A stretch of 64,000 nucleotides of DNA from assembly GCA_947396885.1 (NCBI GenBank), contig OX377204.1, positions 24,435,706-24,499,705 of the forward strand, given 5' to 3'. Source of the stretch: Heligmosomoides polygyrus polygyrus. Taxonomy: Eukaryota > Nematoda > Chromadorea > Rhabditida > Heligmosomidae. The stretch's first letter is position 1; every line of letters begins with the position of its first letter. The notes below the pieces were generated by a model, which was not told where the DNA came from, did no database searches, and worked only from the letters and a program-made list of their open reading frames with translations. Shown here piece after piece: positions 20,340-30,396 of the stretch. Both the position numbers and the translations under genes were made by a program.

Positions 20340-21440
20340 TTGCTAAGGTTTTTAACAACCAAAGTTACAGTCTTCATTCGAAGTATCCTCTTCTTGCGCG
20401 TATGCAGCTTCTATGCAGCTTCTCAGACGAGTCACGGAAGCGTGGCAGGTGGCACGCAGATTATCCTCATAGAGATCATTCCAAGCTTTCCTAACTGCAA
20501 TTTTTATAGAGATCATTCCAAGCTTTCCTAACTGCAAACAACCCAAGTTATTGTATCATGTAGCCGAGATCTTGTGCTCTAAAACTGACGAGACCGAAGA
20601 GTCAAGTGGATTCAGATCTGGTGAATTTAAATGCAATTCTTCATGGGCGATGAAATCTGCAAACACCACTGGTGGACGACACTCGACTTGTCTGCAGGAG
20701 CCGAGTCTTGCTGAAAGCACCATGGCTTTTCTGCAAAGTGAGAAATGCACCATGACTTTAAAATTTTTTCCAGGACCGATTTTAAGCATAGCTACTTACT
20801 ACTTATTAATCTTTACTCCAGCATCGACGAACACCAGTGGCGTCTTTCCATCTGAGGTTGCTGCACCTCAATCCATAACAGAGCTTGAATGTGCAGTCTT
20901 TCCGATGAATTTTCCTCTAGAAATTACCCGCTTCTTATCTGCTGCAAGGATCCAATTGTTTTCTGGATTCACAATAGGTTCTGTTGTAAGCATTTTCTCG
21001 TCACTGAAAGCGATGCTCCAGTGCGTGCCATCTGCGAAGCCCGTCAAAAGTCTCCTGCATCTCTTCGTCCGTACGTTCTTGATTTGAGGCAAGAGGAGTT
21101 GTGCCGTCTGCAGACGGTAAGGGCGAAGCCCAGCTTCCCTCTAACAGTGTTTCTCACAGAGGTAGCGCTGATGCCTTCCTCTTTCGTCGCATTCTTCATT
21201 GAGCGGAGAGGAATTTTTCTTAGGAATCTTTAAATGATGTCAATGTTGCAAAAGAAACTTTTCCCCCTCGTCCTTTCCTGTCCGAAATACTTTCGAGCTC
21301 CCTGAACCGTCCAATCGTGTTTCGGACCAATCGCTGGAAAACAGATGGAAGATGAGCAATTTTCTTCGACTCATGACCTTCCTGGTGCAGAACAATGATG
21401 GCGGCACGCTTCGGGTGAGCCTTAACTATAGATCAGAATG
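20340..21440 (-). pseudogene. maT-like transposase, multiply frameshifted
   Basis: Reading the minus strand from about 21440: ESKKIAHL and RLVRNTIGRFREL (N-terminal helix-turn-helix, about 21390-21310), SATSVRNTVRGKLG (about 21175), QIKNVRTKRCRRLL, then IAFSDEKMLTTEPIVNPENN (first catalytic Asp, about 20990), HFSLCRKAMV, DFIAHEELHLNSPDLNPLDS (third acidic residue, about 20630) and RKAWNDLYEDNLRAT near the end. The FSDEK / SPDLNPLD combination is typical of the maT/DD37D-like branch rather than mariner D,D34D; I could not fix the exact spacing because the second Asp region is frameshifted. A 37-bp tandem duplication (20469-20537) lies in the C-terminal part. Confidence 0.75.
20469..20537 (+). 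repeat. 37-bp tandem duplication inside a transposase pseudogene
   Basis: ATAGAGATCATTCCAAGCTT then TCCTAACTGCAA occurs at 20469 and again at 20506, identical over 32 bases. It shifts the transposase frame. Confidence 0.9.
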
Positions 21441-21580
21441 CAAAGAACGTACGCAAAACTTTTCGTGTAGCGTAGTATAAACAACATACCAAATAATAGC
21501 ACTTAAAGTTTTAGAAAGAATGTAGCTGGCGGTTCAAACCAGCAAATTTTCGCGGAGACCCATAATTAATGCGCACCCAG

Positions 21581-21650
21581 CAAGGCTTGTTTGAGCTATG
21601 GGGAGGGGGTTGAAAGTGAAGAAGCCGTCACATCTGATATGTAACAGCGA
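21581..21650 (-). repeat. SINE-like repeat, part 2
   Basis: CAAGGCTTGTTTGAGCTATG continues the SINE interrupted at 20251 (consensus order: CCGACC, GGAGGGAT, AAGGCTTGGTTGGCCTGGG). It decays after about 21650. Confidence 0.65.
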
Positions 21651-23910
21651 GGACGCCACCTGTACGATCATTCAATAATAATTGAAATGTTAATAGGGCC
21701 AATACACTGACTCTACTTTTCCGTCCTGCACTAGCCTGTTACGAAAATCGGAATATCGTCAAGGTCCATTGGGTCTGCCAACCGATTTTTGTGAAAGGAA
21801 GATTGTTTCGGAAATATATTTTTCCCTACCTAAGACAGACACCATACGGAGCCAAAATTGCCCTGTATAAAACACCGCCCACTTTTTATTATACAGTAAA
21901 AGACCAAACTTTTCCACAGTGAATTTAAATGACTATGAGGATGGCTGGACTTTTGCAGGGTTCGAGTCTAGTTCGGACAAACAATGCAAAATCGAACCCC
22001 ATGATCAAATGGAAGGGCGAAAACTCCTTTCTTTCTACTTATGGTTAGATTCGAGAAAGCCAAAATTTTACTCTTTAGATAGACAACTTTTTAGTTTGAC
22101 TAGAAACGTTCATTTTGAATACTACTCGCTTCTAATAATATTGAAGATCATAGCAGAAAGACCCTTTTTAACTGTATAATATATAGCATGAGCCGATCAC
22201 AATTTCATTACCTATTTACCGCTGCTTCCTTCAGGTAGAAAACAGTTTATCTGCAGCAAGTCAAGGCTTTGCTTACGACTTTGCAATCGATTCGAGGAGC
22301 GCCCCAAATAATCTCCACACGCAAAAAATTTTTAAAAAATCATTTAAATTGTTATTAACAATTACAATAGCACGAATATTTTAATATTGAGCTCACTTTC
22401 AGATCAAGATGTGCTGTTCAGGTAGAAGGACGTATCGTACTATAACATTCCGCTAAAATCGGCAAAAATTGGACACGTCCTGATTTATCTGTGGATAGCA
22501 TCCAGCAAATAATTTTTTTTACTTCAGAAGAATAAACACTCAAAACTTCATCGGATTTGATTACGTGCTCATAACATCTTTCCTTTAGCAAACAAAGGTG
22601 CGCGCAACTCTGTGCATTTTCGAAGTAACACAGGGAGAGACAATTTATTAAAGGATTAAAACCGCCTAAAAAGCTGAAAAAATACGAGACATCTATCTCC
22701 TGAAACCAATACACAGAACCGCTGTCTCAATTCGGTGCCACGTAGGACCGCCTGCTGTATTCTCAGACCTCAAGCTTTACCACCAACGATTGCCTAGATT
22801 TTTGGAAGTGGCGCTTCCTTGGTATTGCATGAGGTGCTGCTAAAAACTGTGTATTCTTTGCTAATTTTTTTACATTATTGCAGCGTAAATAAATATACAA
22901 ATTTCTGGACCTATCCCAATCAGAAGGGGCATATAGTGAGTTGCCTCTTCATTCACTGGCTTTAGTTTCTAGGAGGGCTTCAGTTGCGGTATTATGACAT
23001 GACGGCTTCCATTTAAATTCGGGGTATGTAGTGGCGTGGTATGAGATAACTTACGCAGTTAACACTTTACCTTGTCCCCTCCCGAGTAGGATAGATCCAA
23101 ATTTCTATATCTCTACAAAGGCACCGCCTCGACGCCTAGTCTAACCATTCTAATCAACCTTTCTTTCCGAACAAGGACGCTTTAAATGAAAACACTGCAA
23201 TTTCAGTCCGTTATAGTTCACGAAAAGGCCACATAAATGCCCTCTGGACAGTTCTCGTGACGTCAGCTATCCCATTCCGCCCACCGAGCGTTTCATCGGC
23301 ATCGCGCTGCAGCTTTGCATTCATTTTGCATTAATTAATTCAGCGGTCCTTCAAGATCCTATTAGTCTTTTAGGGTTGTTGTGAGGACGAGAACGGCAGA
23401 ACTCGCGCTGAGCTCCTCCATCATCTCGGACGCGTCATCATGACGTGCCGGATAACCGCTTCTTTTGAATTTTTTTAGTTCTACTCCAAATGTTCTCTTT
23501 TTTTCAACTACTTTTGTGATTTTTTACTTTTAACACAACTCTCGTATTTCTGTTGCTTGCTGACTTAATTCTTCACCTTTGGCTGAACTGTTAGCTCGGA
23601 CCGAATGTTTCCACAGTCTTTTGCAGTTAATTCAGTAAGCTTTTTACTTGCCTTATCGCTGCCAATAACACCTGATAGTAGCAATCCTTAAATTGTGAAT
23701 AGTTAGAGATTCTGATAAACAGTCGAAAGGCATTTCTACGCTCATCTAGCACACAGCGAGAATTCTTCTGTCAAAAAATGTTCTAAGAAACGCGGAAAAA
23801 TAACGATGTGAAAGCAACATACACGAGGTCTATTTTATAAAGCACACACATCTTTGCTTTGCTGTTTCAAGTAGGTAGCACCAATTAAGTAAGCAGCATT
23901 TTAATAATTC
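21651..23910. other. Long unassigned stretch
   Basis: Mostly AT-rich. The only frame of size is on minus at 22418-22714 (about 98 codons, Cys-containing, no recognised domain). I see no repeats shared with the rest of the window and cannot say whether introns or regulatory DNA of a host gene are present. Confidence 0.4.
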
Positions 23911-24116
23911 AAGTTATAATTCACTTATTCATCTGACTTCTACGTCAGTATAAAACGTGTGGTTTCCATAAAGCTTCATAAGTACCAACAGTTCTAGTTC
24001 TTCTTCAGGTAAATTTTTTATCCCGCTTTTCATCACGCTGCGCAGCCGACAGAGGTCCTTTCTGAACGTGGGCAATGTTTCGGCAATGCACTGTCAGAAG
24101 GTTTTTTGATGCGTTG
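23911..24116 (+). repeat. ~200-bp direct repeat, copy 1
   Basis: Matches 24837-25032 in the same orientation over about 200 bases (TTCACTTATTCATCTGACTT, AGTATAAAACGTGT, CATAAGTACCAA, GTTCTAGTTC, TGTCAGAAGGTTTTTT). The intervening 720 bp show no retroviral or transposase motifs. Confidence 0.85.
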
Positions 24117-24836
24117 AGGTCTATATAAAATTGAAAACAACCTTTAACCCTAAATTTTACAGTATATGGATGGATAAGTTTAACAATTCATTATTTGAAA
24201 TTGCCGTTGGGAAGACAGTGACTTTTCAATTAGAAAGTTGATAAAAGTGCTAAAGGCGAGTGCTGACTGAGCCTTCCTTTTTTGAAAGCGTTTCCGCACT
24301 GTAGATAATATGCATATTTGAAAAAGCATGCGTTTTTCACAAGAGCTTCACTGGTAAAATCGGGAGCCTTATAGATGAAGTTGCGCAGCCTTGTACTTCA
24401 ACATCTCCATTTTAATGTACTCGGCTTGGAGCGATTAAATCGTATTAATTCATTTCGTTTTTTTGCTAAATGCTGTTAAAGTTTTACTGCCATTCATATG
24501 TACCAGGTGCGGGTTTCCAGCCACTGTTCTGAGTACTCCTGATCATCTATCACTGATCACGAAACCTTCCAAAATTAACGAATTGTATGGCCTACTAGCA
24601 CATCTACAAAGGAATGATGAGAGGGGAAGAAGAACGATGAATAGAATATCATTCGTCTTTCACAGCAATTCTAGGCTCTCAGATGCACTCAGGTCACGCG
24701 CTACTCAGCCCTTCGCTGACTATTCTCTGAATGCTTCTTCTTCCTTTTTACAAATACTATTTGTCACTCGCTGACGCAACATTGCTCCTTAGTATTTTCG
24801 TGTCCGTTCCTATTTCATCCGACGTTCAATCAGATC

Positions 24837-25032
24837 AAGCTATAATTCACTTATTCATCTGACTTCTACGCCAGTATAAAACGTGTTCTTTCCATAAAAG
24901 CTTCATAAGTACCAATAGTTCTAGTTCCTCAAAGTAAAATTTTTTATCCCGCATTTCATCATGCTGCTCAGCCAACAGATGCCCTTTTTGAATGTCGGCA
25001 ATGCCTTGTCAGAAGGTTTTTTTGGTTCGTTG
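24837..25032 (+). repeat. ~200-bp direct repeat, copy 2
   Basis: See 23911-24116. Differences are substitutions and short indels, so the duplication is old enough to have diverged but still obvious by eye. Confidence 0.85.
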
Positions 25033-26129
25033 TTACTCTCAACGACATTTCCTCACTAGCACAGCTCTCACAAGAGTTCCAAAAAGGGCCAAAAGTAAGC
25101 AGAGCTCCAACGAGCAGCTCAGAATTTTTCTTCTTCATAATTGACCTCATATTACTCGCTCTGGTAGTGTTCAAGCTATCCTTGCCAGAATAGGGGTTCG
25201 TATGTACACTGTCCCATATTTTAGCCAAAATTAAAACGCAGTCTTAGGCTTTGAGGTGGACTACACACTTCTAATAAATGAACGCTATACGACTATACCC
25301 ATTTAAAATAAGGGCAGGTTTTGACGACTTTAGAAGGCTGATGTTGCCTAGTCCCTCTGTAAAGGATTTCATGTAGGAAAAAGGTTGTCATAAAGGATTC
25401 ACGCTTAACAACAAAGAAGGCAGAGAATTCTTTACACGGCCACTTCGTAAATTCCTCATATAACTTTCCTCTTCCTCATATAACGCTGATTAAAACACGT
25501 TCATTTTTTGTAATGGACGAAGGCACTTCATTGCGGATCTCAAAGACTCCTCAATCTGCTGTTATAAATTTGTCGAAGACCCTCTGGCTCTTAATTTCAC
25601 CAGCTCTTTGTAAATGGCTTGAGCAGTAGTCTTCCAGACATCACCGATTTTCCAGGTCTGCATCTCCAGCCCCGCTAAAGGTCTAGAACAAATTGTATAA
25701 GGTCTGCAAGTCCTCCTACTAAGTGAATTATTCAGAGTTTCTTCTCCATCCAATGGATTCCTTCCTGAAGTGAAGTGACAAGGTGTCACTAATCGAGCGA
25801 CGGCTCTTACTTTGTTGCTGGGAAATGTCAGATCGTGAGAGGTGAAGCTTTTGAAGCAGAGAAACCTCATATCTTCGAGCTTCTCTGGTTATTGTCAGCA
25901 GTCACAACAATAGGTTTATAGGTGGGACCTTATTTTGGCCACACGCTTTGACCGGATCATTGTTGTTAGGGACCGCCAAACACCTCACCTGCTCTAATGG
26001 TTTCGACATTAATTTTCGATCAAACAATTAGGAGAGAACAACAACAAGGACAATAGAAACTAATCATGCCAAGGATTCAGGGTAAGAAAGTGGAGCCCGT
26101 AAGTTTTGTTCATTGTAACAGTGTCCAAT
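25033..26129. other. No recognisable feature
   Basis: A ~100-codon minus frame at 25562-25870 starts with a Phe/Ser-rich stretch and contains no known motif. Could be host non-coding DNA. Confidence 0.4.
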
Positions 26130-26200
26130 TTACCCATGGTAGCGCAGTGAAACGAGTCCAGGTTCTTGGTTCGAATTTCCCGACCAAGCTGCCACATTTG
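26130..26200 (+). repeat. tRNA-like sequence (A- and B-box), not a canonical tRNA
   Basis: ATGGTAGCGCAGTG resembles a polymerase III A box and TGGTTCGAATTTCCCGACC a B box, spaced about 25 bases apart. I could not build a 7-bp acceptor stem or a proper anticodon arm, so this is better read as a decayed tRNA or the head of a tRNA-derived SINE. Confidence 0.4.
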
Positions 26201-26768
26201 TTTGAAATGGATTACTTTACACTAACTTGTCCATCCAATCTTTACCACAACTCATTCTATAAGACCAAATACGCATTCAAATAAACTTGATCCTCCTTTA
26301 TCCTTTGTCTATATTATTTAATTTTTGCAAATTGATGGCGAGGTCTGTGGACTTGAAGCATCAGTTGAACTGCTTTCTTTAGTTCCTTTTTTATTCTGTT
26401 TCTACTCCACCTGCACCAGTGCTACTTTTGCTGGAAGACGGGCTGGTACCTGAGCTCATTAGGCTGGTTAGGCTCTATGACAATACGCTGAATTGTGTGG
26501 AGCCCAAGGACACTCTCTATGGATTCAGTAACGCTGACTCTCACCATTCGCGCTTTTTTTTTTCTTCGAGAAAGCCACTGCTGTCACTTTGGAGGAAGGC
26601 GGTTCGTACCCATGATGTTTGTCGCTGACTCTCCCATCAGTTGTTGTCCATATTCCTGCATCCCGAAAAGTTCATTTCAGTTTGGACCGCGGGACCGGCC
26701 GTCCTCTCATGTGAAGCCAACCATTGACGCTGCTTGTTGCAGGATTAGTAGACGTCTTTCCTCACTGC

Positions 26769-27218
26769 TTATCGCATTTGGACGGCACGGCGTCGTGACG
26801 AGGTGAACTTCACTCGATCCGCTCCTAATTCGGTCTCGTACCCGGCGCTGCTTACGAAGAGCTCATCGCGACCGAGTTGAGCTCGTTTCCACTCGCCCAC
26901 CTCGGTGATCTCGGCCGCCTCATCAGCGCCTGCCACTGACAGCGGTCGGTCGCCCGGGTGGAGCCGCCAGGGCTCGCCCCAGTTGTTCTGCTCCGTTTGG
27001 CGGCCCTTGCTCCATAGCTGTCTTGTCAGGTGTAGGAAATATACTTGAAGGGCTAGTCCAGGAATGATGTCCGATCTGCTTGTTATTTGACTAGCAGCTC
27101 CCGTCTGACTCAGGTGGTGGAGGCGAACAACGTGTGCACATGGAATGAAAGATATTGGTTTGGGTCCCGCCCAGGTCAGCAAACTTTTCATCACTACCGG
27201 ATCAGTTAATTGATTCAT
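26769..27218 (-). CDS. Unrecognised GC-richer open frame (about 149 codons)
   Basis: Opens on the minus strand through the most GC-rich part of this neighbourhood (about 26680-27030). The C-terminal half is acidic and soluble-looking (ADEAAEITEVGEWKRAQLGR) and ends VKFTSSRRRAVQMR. No domain was recognised. Candidate explanations are an element 5' ORF, a host exon, or chance openness from low TAA/TAG content. The listed start is only the first possible initiator and may not be real. Confidence 0.22.
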   Translation of the reverse strand: MNQLTDPVVMKSLLTWAGPKPISFIPCAHVVRLHHLSQTGAASQITSRSDIIPGLALQVYFLHLTRQLWSKGRQTEQNNWGEPWRLHPGDRPLSVAGADEAAEITEVGEWKRAQLGRDELFVSSAGYETELGADRVKFTSSRRRAVQMR

Positions 27219-27454
27219 GACTTGTTCCGTGAGGATAAAACACTACTCGTTCATCGGCATCCCAAATAACTGTATGGGCCAAATCGCTTCACGATATCGC
27301 GTGGAAGTAAATAGAACGTATACGCGAACGGATTGGTTAAGGCCGTCTTTAATCATTTTGCCCTTTAAACCTCAAGTCACCACACGTATCAGATAAAATC
27401 AGCTATACCATATATCTACGTCTTTGATCATGTAGATGTTTGAGCGAGCGCCAG

Positions 27455-27785
27455 TAATTTCTCCATTAGTCCCATTCCCGTGCCATAGTGCTCCAATTTG
27501 AGGAACATGAAAAACGTCATATCTTCGCTCAGAGCTTTCACAATAGAGTCCGAACAATAGGTTGGTGGACATGCTGATGTTTCTGACATCCCGAGGAACC
27601 CAGTCATTGAAGACTCCCTCCAGTGGGTCTCTGCGAAACGCGTAGGCGTTTCACAGACACGTTCTGGAGAGAGCCGACACTGACCGGTGAAATTATGTGG
27701 CTGGCCCAATTTACTTTCGACGACCTGGCTCTACGACAGGGCCTCTGATCTTCGAACGTCGACGTAGCTCGGAACCCCGGGCGTT
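27455..27785 (-). mobile_element. RTE-A 3' stub, diverged
   Basis: Reverse-strand match to the RTE-A C-terminal region. Landmarks on the plus strand are CCCGTGCCATAGTGCTCCAA, AGAGTCCGAACAATAGG and GACATCCCGAGGAACCCAGT, equivalent to 29680-29830 and to the reverse of 61400-61560. The 3' tail is lost. Confidence 0.75.
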
Positions 27786-28265
27786 AGAACGAGACTTGTT
27801 TTCCGAATCTGATGTAGCTACCACGGTTTCATATGTAGGTGATACAAACTAAATGCAGATATAAAAATAACGTATGTGTAGATTATGGTAAAACGATTCC
27901 TAACATCGAATGGTTCCCTGTTTTCTGAGTTCCCTAGTAGATATCTCTGTTTGAAAGAACTACGGAGTCATAAAGTAACTTCGAGTTGAAATTAACTTCA
28001 CGAGCAATTGATGTGAGCTTGACAGCGAGACCATTCTCAAATTGCAGTATTCTGATGAACATCCTGTTTAACTAAACTATGGTTGCAGGCTGTTCTAAAC
28101 CGAACACGATTTTCAAGCCAGTACGAATAGAGGCAACTGTCACTGTGCTTCGCTAGAGAAGTCTAACTTGGTGTTTATGTTGTGTTCGTTTGTTTTCCGG
28201 AGGCATGATTGGAATTAAACTTAGACATTTAAACGTAAAGTAATTAAAGAATTGAAATAGGGCTC
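27786..28265. other. No recognisable feature
   Basis: AT-rich, with only short open frames. Confidence 0.4.
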
Positions 28266-28565
28266 ATGGAGCGCAACGGTGGTGACGGCTGTCGCGAGCA
28301 GCCGATATCAGGCAGCTGGATCCCATTTCTAACCCAGGCCAACCAAGCCTTCCACCCTCCGGGAACGTTGCATTCCTATCAGGCTAGTCTGGGAAAGATA
28401 AAGCACTTAATTGCTTATTGGCCGGCCGTCGCAGGTCATTGTTCAAATATTCATTGCAGGCTTAAATAAATACGCAGAAAATTGCCTCCACGCATCCCGT
28501 AAGAGTATAACAGAACGTGTGGTGCATCCTAATAAAGGGTTGAGTAACGCTGCCCTTTATTCTCG
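28266..28565 (+). repeat. tRNA-derived SINE-like repeat, near full length
   Basis: Shows the family's whole order in plus orientation: head GCGCAACGGTGGTGACGGCT, degraded B-box region (CTGGATCCCATTTCTAACCC), CAGGCCAACCAAGCCTTCCA, body CTAGTCTGGGAAAGATAAAG then CACTTAATTGC and GGCCGGCCGTCGCAGGTCAT, and the 3' block GAGTAACGCTGCCCTTTATT. No protein is encoded. Related copies occur throughout the window on both strands. Confidence 0.75.
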
Positions 28566-29471
28566 TTTCTGTTTGAAATTGCGTTAAGTAGTCATGCAGG
28601 AACATGTACGAGAGGGAGTTCTGCTTCCCTACGCTTACCATTCCTCTCTGAAACAAGTACTATGGTGCGCAGATCATCGTATGCTGCACTTTTTCGCTTC
28701 GGTGGAGTTTTCATCTGGTTAGCCTCTAGCTCTGCAACATTCAGTTGAAAGCGATAGCCTTAAAGCAACTTGATAGCTTTAACATTATTGACAGTCTTGC
28801 AATCTCATTAGAATTTTCTTATAGAGTAATGACACAGCTTTCACGATTTTTCGAACGACAAGGAGAAGAAAATATTCTGCAGAAAGAAGTGCAAATCAGG
28901 GTTTCCGCAGTGGAACTCAATATATTGGCTACTTAATCCAATCAGCAATATTTACGAACACATTCTGAGCTACTTTCGCCACAGCGATGCTTTCCTCCGA
29001 CTGCTGCTCCTGTTAACGTCAGCCATGGCCTCTTATCTCTCCGCATTCTGTTTTGTTTCTTTCTGAGATTAATATGTCGTTGCTTTTATGCTTTAATGTT
29101 GGCGGCCAAAGCTGCGGTTCAAAGCACCTATTTATATAACATGCTCCAAACTATACTTTTATGTACATATACATACCTTTTTGATTTATGTACTCATTGT
29201 TTGTACAGTTCTATTACTACATTGAAATGCATTATCGACCATGCCAGGTCGATTTTCCGTGGAAGCATCGACGAGAGGAAGCGCAATGCTGCTTCTGCCT
29301 GCTTAACTATGACTGGAAGTAAGACTGGAGTTCTAGGTGCCTCTTTCTCGTCAAAGTTGCTCGAAGGTGATTCGCAAACTGCTTGGTATCAGGCCATAAC
29401 GTCCATAAACTCAACTTTGGTACTGGGACCCCAGTATTTATTTAACTTATTCCTAGAGAGCCTTCTCGAAG
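28566..29471. other. No recognisable feature
   Basis: Part of a 145-codon plus frame (29096-29533) lies here and runs into a tRNA-like sequence; the peptide is unremarkable and I do not consider it a gene. Confidence 0.4.
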
Positions 29472-29474
29472 AGC

Positions 29475-29527
29475 ATTCCCGCTCGGTCAGCAGGAGGTGT
29501 GAGTTCGATTCCCACTCGGCGCTAGAC
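29475..29527 (+). repeat. tRNA-like remnant with B box
   Basis: CTCGGTCAGCAGG followed by GTGAGTTCGATTCCCACTC shows a good B box and a partial A box, but they are too close together for a tRNA and no cloverleaf forms. Probably a decayed pol III-derived repeat head. Confidence 0.4.
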
Positions 29528-29611
29528 TTTTGATCGCAACAAAGCACCGTTATAACAGCATGAAACTTATTTCTATTTTGAGTAGTTTTGAATTCTATTA
29601 TGCTCAATTAT

Positions 29612-29897
29612 CACCTGTATCACCTGTCGTCCCGTTGATCATCGAATTGCTCGAGCGGGTGCCAGCAGCGTCTCCATTCGTCCCTGTCGCGTGCCAGAGT
29701 GGTCCAATGGATCCTCCTCGCTCGAGGGACACGAAGAGCGTCATATCGGTCGTTCAGGGCTTTAACGAAGAAGTCCGACCAACGCGTTGGTGGGCGTCCT
29801 GGTGTTCTTTTGACATCCCGCGGAATCCAGTCGGTGATGACTCTCGTCCAGCGGGTGTCTGCGAAGCGCATTACGTGGCCGGCCCACCTAATTTTTA
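29612..29897 (-). mobile_element. RTE-A 3' stub
   Basis: Well-preserved, 5'-truncated copy of about 285 bp. Minus-strand peptide [40 protein letters not shown] and [12 protein letters not shown], followed by the GATACAGGTGATAATTG tail (plus strand ATTATCACCTGTATCACC at 29608). It is the closest of the stubs to the 59.7-kb copy. Confidence 0.9.
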
Positions 29898-30394
29898 ATT
29901 TTTAATGCTCAATTATATGCTTGTTTTATGATGCTAGTCTTTTGCAGCGGGCCAAATAAGTGGCTAAGAAGGCCGTTCTCTTACATTTTTGCAGTTCATA
30001 ATGACATCGCGAATACATATGTTCTACTCACGATTTGTCAGTGTTAGTTACTTGAAGTGATACAACAATTTGTTTTACCAGTGCTATTTTCAGTTTCGTA
30101 TGAGCATTTCTTGCGTAGTTGTAAATAAATAAACATGCATACCCATAATCGCTTGAAAATATTATCTGATTCTGGTTGCCATCGTCAGCAGCGAAATGTT
30201 GGATATAAGAAATACGCTTTTCCAGGGAATGAGGCTTAATTTTCTATTCCCTGTTAAAAGGGGGCAAAGCATGAAGACGGCAGCATACCAGTACTCAGTG
30301 CGATTTATCTGTTCGATTAGTTTTTTGAAGGTTGCTTGGACTTCACTGCTGCCATTTTGCGTTAAGTGCAATAGCTGCATCGGTTACAATGTGC
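29898..30394. other. No recognisable feature
   Basis: AT-rich sequence up to the mariner target site. Confidence 0.4.
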
Positions 30395-30396
30395 TA

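Larger units (their letters stand above)
20252..21580 (-). mobile_element. maT-like Tc1/mariner-superfamily transposon (about 1.33 kb)
   Basis: Terminal inverted repeats start CAGGGTGCGCATCAATTATG on the left and end CATAATTAATGCGCACCCAG on the right, each about 26 bp. The left flank ends in TA and the right continues with CA, probably a mutated TA target duplication. The minus strand carries a transposase with FSDEK and SPDLNPLD motifs. The element sits inside a SINE copy whose halves rejoin cleanly across it. Confidence 0.85.

Noticed and set aside
20551..21087. 178-codon plus frame as a gene
   Set aside because: It lies antisense to the maT-like transposase, whose FSDEK and SPDLNPLD motifs explain the conservation on the minus strand.
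23911..25032. LTR retrotransposon
   Set aside because: No gag-pol motifs, primer-binding site, polypurine tract or TG/CA ends could be seen between or in the direct repeats.
26130..26200. Functional tRNA gene
   Set aside because: A and B boxes present but acceptor stem halves do not pair; called tRNA-like repeat instead.
26870..26960. Hammerhead ribozyme on minus (CTGATGA followed later by GAAAC)
   Set aside because: No complementary stem II or stem III could be drawn between the two core pieces; a chance co-occurrence in a GC-rich frame.
29475..29527. Functional tRNA gene
   Set aside because: B box is good but A and B boxes are too close and no acceptor or anticodon stem forms.
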